From the NCBI GenBank assembly GCA_902781705.1, contig CACZKE010000008.1, positions 1-64,000 of the forward strand: a stretch of DNA of 64,000 nt, written 5' to 3'. Below the pieces are notes generated by a model. The model worked only from the letters and a program-made list of their open reading frames with translations, ran no database searches and was not told the origin of the DNA. This document shows positions 61,801-64,000 of this stretch, in pieces. The DNA comes from an uncultured Bacteroidia bacterium (lineage in GTDB: Bacteria > Bacteroidota > Bacteroidia > Bacteroidales > UBA932). The position numbers and the translations under genes are program-made. Numbering within the stretch: the first letter of the stretch is position 1; each line of letters starts with the position of its first letter.

Positions 61801-61868
61801 CGTTCGGTGCTTCAGACGAACTTCAGGCATCCGGGCTTTTGGGTCCGGTCACCTTGTCCGTCCTATAG
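58818..61868 (+). CDS. GH106-like alpha-L-rhamnosidase
   Basis: Exported enzyme of about 1016 residues; start at ATG 58818 (MMNVRNHIAAALF) with lipobox LFSSCQ. PPDSVRAAVYWYWLDNKISK, GVVKDLEAMKRVGITRAFIG, GIEIGMFNCPGWSQSGGPWV and later LECYGHWGFPSEFLLYG and FWSEGTL are the typical motifs of the GH106 family, which removes alpha-linked L-rhamnose from rhamnogalacturonan-type glycans. The C-terminus is a galactose-binding-like sandwich (VMVLATVRVNGKDAGGVW; DITDLVKDGENTLEITV). Residues about 857-864 (AERSEAS) come from a dispersed DNA repeat. A -7 box TAACTTTG at 58805-58812 lies almost on the start codon, so this gene may have its own promoter. Confidence 0.85.
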   Translation: MMNVRNHIAAALFSLAALTLFSSCQNRWTSLEQRFQAPPDSVRAAVYWYWLDNKISKEGVVKDLEAMKRVGITRAFIGNQSTDGWDEGLVPLFSDEWWDITHTALKKAGELGIEIGMFNCPGWSQSGGPWVTPEQSMKYVAGHYQEVVGNGTEQLLELPDVASDRIIAVQAWRKTPGESRSWTLKTRGGVPAVLKMTVPFTVRSLILESDNAQWTPVTLSLDGQELAAFTYDRHNMGLNVGFKPLAPWVEGLKETPAGTYELSLEDPSDGTFTVTLSEKAYMPRYAEKTLAKMFQEPLPLWDAYMWDTPEYVNYRYGVDPMFLQDLTPLLSGGQLRWKVPEGEWTVLVSYMESTGVTNSPAVPEGTGLEVDKMSRKHLAAHYDAFVGELLRRIPPEDRTAWKVVVEDSYETGGQNWTDDMKDAFVKAYGYDPVEYLPVLQGEVVSSMEESERFLWDLRRLVADRVAYDYVGGLREKAHADGLETWLECYGHWGFPSEFLLYGSQSDQIAGEFWSEGTLGDIENRAASSCGHIYGKYRIWAESCTAGGPAFNRYPRLMKQRLDRFFCEGINASLLHLYIQQPDDRQPGLAAWFGNEFNRNNTWFEGMGAFIEYLRRCNFMLQQGRYVADVAYFIGEDAPKMTGVCDPPLPKGYSFDYVNADVLRNHARVRDGKLVLDSGMEYRVLVLPRQGTMRPEVLEAIAGFVEAGLSVVGPAPTKSPSMQHGIFEADERVKELSGRIWNGSAKGLAYPDGTPLDRVLDDLGTRPDFSYEGDGQLLFIHRTLCADGDIYFISNQEDAPVKVTPSFRTDPALQAELWDPVTGKVTGWNGNNLSLDRLQSMFVIFRKNAAKPVDTVVDAERSEASLSGPWTVDFAASAGNPAFTRTFDNLSDWTVHTDPAVRTYSGHAVYRNTFMVSRKGRATLDLGEVMVLATVRVNGKDAGGVWTYPYRLDITDLVKDGENTLEITVFNNWRNRLIADEALPEDQRGTWTNVQPFGASDELQASGLLGPVTLSVL
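61385..61409. repeat. Short palindromic repeat translated within the GH106 gene
   Basis: AGATGC at 61385-61390 and GCATCT at 61404-61409 flank TGAGCGGAGCGAG. Translated in frame as DAERSEAS in the linker between the catalytic part and the C-terminal sandwich. The word looks like a dispersed intergenic palindrome of the type common in Bacteroidota, but only one copy is in this window. Confidence 0.5.
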
Positions 61869-61902
61869 TCCCGGACCTCCGGAATACCGGTTTAAACCCT
61901 GG

Positions 61903-61941
61903 GAAGGCTGCTTCGAAATCTGGGAGCAGCCTTCATTTTTT
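61903..61941 (+). terminator. Rho-independent terminator after the GH106 gene
   Basis: Perfect 10-bp stem GAAGGCTGCT (61903-61912) with AGCAGCCTTC (61925-61934), 12-nt loop, then TTTTTT at 61936-61941. Confidence 0.9.
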
Positions 61942-62004
61942 GTTATTTTGCGCGATTCGGCCCCCACTATTCGCAAATTACTATTAATTTTAAAAAGTAT
62001 TTAT

Positions 62005-62012
62005 TAATTTTG
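62005..62012 (+). promoter_or_regulatory. -7 box TAATTTTG upstream of the regulator gene
   Basis: TAnnTTTG match 47 bp before the GTG start at 62060, in a strongly AT-rich stretch; no clear -33 TTG. Confidence 0.4.
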
Positions 62013-62059
62013 TAAATGCCAACACCATATAATTAAATCTGTTTAAGAAGTTTCTTGCC

Positions 62060-63244
62060 GTGGCACGTCTACTACTTATGACCGATTTTTCCGAGGCTTA
62101 TGCGAACAAGCTGCTCCAGGGGATCATGCGCTATTCCCACGAGCATGAGCCTTGGGTGGTATGCAAGGTCCCGCTCCAGCTTCGGGACAGTGGCCGTCTG
62201 GACGAAGTACTCCGTTTCGCCGTTACCTGGGAAGCCGATGCCATCATCGGCCAGTTCCGTCCCGGGGACGATGTGGACGCCTTCCGCCGGAGCGGCATCA
62301 TTCCCATTGCACAGGATTACCGGCAGCGCATCCCGGGCATCATCAACATCAGCGGCGATTATGCCGCGTCAGGGCGTATGTGCGCCGATTATTTCATGGA
62401 AAAGGGCGTGAAGAGTTTCGGCTTCTTCGGCCTGCATGGCTTTATCTGGTCCGACGGGCGCCGCGACGCTTTCTTCGACCAGATCAAGTCCCGGATGCCG
62501 GACGCATCGGTCTCGCTACTGGAGAAATACGATGCCGACGAGGCCTGGTGGTACGACCTGGAGCGCCTTACCCGTTGGCTCCGCAGCCTTCCGAAGCCGG
62601 TGGGCATCCTTGCCTGTGACGACCAGCGCGCCTACTATGTCATGGAAGCCTGCAAGCAGGGCGGGGAAGGGATGCGCATCCCCAACGACATCATGGTGCT
62701 CGGCGTGGACAACGACGAAACCGTGTGCCAACTGACCTCGCCGCCCCTGTCGTCCCTGAACCAGGCGACGGAGGAGGCCGGTTACAATGCGGCCCGCATG
62801 ATCGACAAACTCCTGGCCCTGCCGCTTGCGCAGCGCTTCAAGGAGGTGGAGGACATCATCGTCCGCCCCACCTTCATCACGGCCCGCAGTTCCACGGATG
62901 CCTTCATCCACAGCAATCCCTACATCAGCCGGATGATGTATTTCATCAGTAACAACCTCTCCAACCATTTGAGTGTCAATGATGTCGTGGAGCAGGTCCC
63001 GATGTCGCGCCGCCTGGTGGAAAGCATCTTCCGGCAGGAGGTCGGAATCTCCATCTACCAATATATCATCCGCGCGCGCGTGGAACGGATGAAGGACCTG
63101 ATCGTCAACGGGCATTCCCCGCTGGAAGCGGCGGACGAACTCGGGATGGACTACAAGATCATCGCGCGCAATTTCAAGAAACTGACGGGAATGACTCCGG
63201 GCGAATTCGCACGGAAGGAGTCCCGGGAACAAACCATACTGTAA
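62060..63244 (+). CDS. XylR-like transcriptional activator (LacI-type sensor plus AraC HTH)
   Basis: DNA-binding regulator of 394 residues, GTG start giving (M)ARLLLMTDFSEAYANKLL. Residues about 1-275 form a periplasmic-binding-protein-like sugar sensor (YSHEHEPWVVCKVPL, CADYFMEKGVKSFGFFGLHG, PVGILACDDQRAYYVMEAC, LGVDNDETVCQLTSPPLSS), without the usual LacI DNA-binding head. Residues about 290-390 are an AraC double helix-turn-helix (LSVNDVVEQVPMSRRLVESI; SPLEAADELGMDYKIIARNF; KKLTGMTPGEF). This is the layout of E. coli XylR. It probably senses a sugar released by the neighbouring GH106/SusCD system and activates it (inference). Confidence 0.9.
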   Translation: MARLLLMTDFSEAYANKLLQGIMRYSHEHEPWVVCKVPLQLRDSGRLDEVLRFAVTWEADAIIGQFRPGDDVDAFRRSGIIPIAQDYRQRIPGIINISGDYAASGRMCADYFMEKGVKSFGFFGLHGFIWSDGRRDAFFDQIKSRMPDASVSLLEKYDADEAWWYDLERLTRWLRSLPKPVGILACDDQRAYYVMEACKQGGEGMRIPNDIMVLGVDNDETVCQLTSPPLSSLNQATEEAGYNAARMIDKLLALPLAQRFKEVEDIIVRPTFITARSSTDAFIHSNPYISRMMYFISNNLSNHLSVNDVVEQVPMSRRLVESIFRQEVGISIYQYIIRARVERMKDLIVNGHSPLEAADELGMDYKIIARNFKKLTGMTPGEFARKESREQTIL

Positions 63245-63245
63245 T

Positions 63246-64000
63246 ATGCAGAAACGCTACCTTCTCCCTGTCCTTTTGGCGCTTGCAGCGCTGGTCTCCT
63301 GCAGCAAGGAGGACAATGACCCCCGCCTCGTGATCATGACCTATGACGGCCTGCGCTGGCAGGAGCTTTTCTCCGGCGCCGACGAAGGCCTTGTGACGGA
63401 CACCCGTTTCGTCAAGGATCCGGAGGCGCTCAAGGCCGCTTACTGGCGGGAAACGCCCGAGGAGCGCCGCGAAGCCCTGCTTCCATTCCTCTGGAGTTAC
63501 GGTGCGCAGCACGGCTACCTGATCGGCAACCGTGAAAAGAACAGCCTGATGCGGGTGGCGAACACCATGAATTTCTCCTATCCGGGCTACAGCGAGATGT
63601 TCTGCGGCTGGCCGGACGATGCGCGCATCAACAGCAACGACCCCAATCCGAACCCCAACGTGAGCGTCCTGGAGGTCGTAAACCAGGATCCCCGGTACAA
63701 GGGGAAGGTGATGATGCTTTCCTCCTGGGAGTCCATCCGCTATGCCGTGAACAACGAGCGCGGCGGTTTCCCGGGCAGTTCCGCCCATGAACCCCTGTAC
63801 GTGGATACGCCCATGAGCGCGATGATCCAGGAGATGGATACCCAGATTCCCGGTTTCGGCGGTGGGGAACGGGCCGACCATACCACGGCCGCCTTCGCCC
63901 TGGAAACCCTCCGGGAAGCCCATCCGAAGGTCCTGTATGTGGGATTCGGCGACACCGACGAGTTCGCCCATGCCGGTACGTACGACCGTTATCTGGAAGG
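63246..64000 (+). CDS. Exported alkaline phosphatase-superfamily phosphodiesterase, 3' end beyond window
   Basis: First 251 codons of a lipoprotein (signal LLALAALVSCSKE). RLVIMTYDGLRWQELFSGAD is the metal-Asp opening of type I phosphodiesterase/nucleotide pyrophosphatase-like proteins; MNFSYPGYSEMFCGWPDDAR provides the nucleophile region, and VLYVGFGDTDEFAHAGTYDR the Asp-x-x-x-His metal site. Sequence stops at the window edge. The first codon is 2 bp after the regulator stop, so they are probably co-transcribed. Third protein of this superfamily in the window. Confidence 0.85.
   Translation, partial: MQKRYLLPVLLALAALVSCSKEDNDPRLVIMTYDGLRWQELFSGADEGLVTDTRFVKDPEALKAAYWRETPEERREALLPFLWSYGAQHGYLIGNREKNSLMRVANTMNFSYPGYSEMFCGWPDDARINSNDPNPNPNVSVLEVVNQDPRYKGKVMMLSSWESIRYAVNNERGGFPGSSAHEPLYVDTPMSAMIQEMDTQIPGFGGGERADHTTAAFALETLREAHPKVLYVGFGDTDEFAHAGTYDRYLE

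Overview
The window looks like chromosome of a member of the Bacteroidota, most likely an uncultured gut or rumen Bacteroidales. Evidence: a SusC/SusD pair, BACON and LamG surface lipoproteins, GH92 and GH106 enzymes, signal peptides ending in Ala-x-Ala or lipoprotein Cys boxes, and promoters of the Bacteroidota type (-7 box TAnnTTTG, sometimes with a TTG about 20 bp upstream). I see no rRNA, tRNA or CRISPR array.

Region 1 (1-12,554): surface polysaccharide locus. The first 8.9 kb is visibly AT-rich: acyltransferase with a damaged 5' end, Wzx-type flippase, an intact insertion sequence, Wzy-type polymerase, a glycosyltransferase remnant, a sialyltransferase-like protein, a GT4 and a GT2. It is followed by more GC-rich, tightly overlapping genes for a DegT aminotransferase, the initiating sugar transferase, a nucleotidyltransferase-fold protein and VanZ. 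The IS sits exactly on the stop codon of the flippase gene and has a 7-bp target duplication.

Region 2 (12,600-31,700): GC-rich, mostly housekeeping. WbuC-like cupin, nitroreductase, YhcH/YjgK-type protein, GNAT, L-rhamnose mutarotase, a WbpM-type 4,6-dehydratase, an unusual cytidylyltransferase-GHMP kinase fusion, a degenerate aspartokinase-like ACT protein, a two-gene heterodimeric ABC exporter with one degenerate nucleotide-binding domain, an aminotransferase and ROK regulator on the minus strand, a HAMP-like membrane protein with TrkH and a RecD-like helicase, and a DPP-IV peptidase. A dispersed palindromic repeat family occurs here and in one place is translated inside the exporter.

Region 3 (31,700-33,806): a REP-associated (Y1/HUH) transposase whose 3' end has been tandemly duplicated. 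It is flanked on both sides by REP-like double-hairpin elements, with a 26-bp tandem repeat between two of them. This is the most interesting non-coding region of the window.

Region 4 (33,807-46,510): a YgiQ radical SAM gene carrying a palindrome-rich in-frame insertion, a small acidic protein and a CLC transporter. Then comes a four-gene exported operon (GH92 mannosidase; phosphodiesterase-alkaline phosphatase fusion; GH63/GH37-like glycosidase; EEP-phosphodiesterase fusion), followed by a truncated GH31 gene.

Region 5 (46,542-51,400): accessory cluster with an orphan XRE regulator, a VapBC-type pair with an operator palindrome, a BACON-phosphodiesterase-LamG lipoprotein and a HipBA pair.

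Region 6 (51,400-64,000): a polysaccharide utilization locus with SusC, SusD, a beta-helix lipoprotein, a GH106-like rhamnosidase, an XylR-like AraC regulator and the start of another exported phosphodiesterase that runs off the window.
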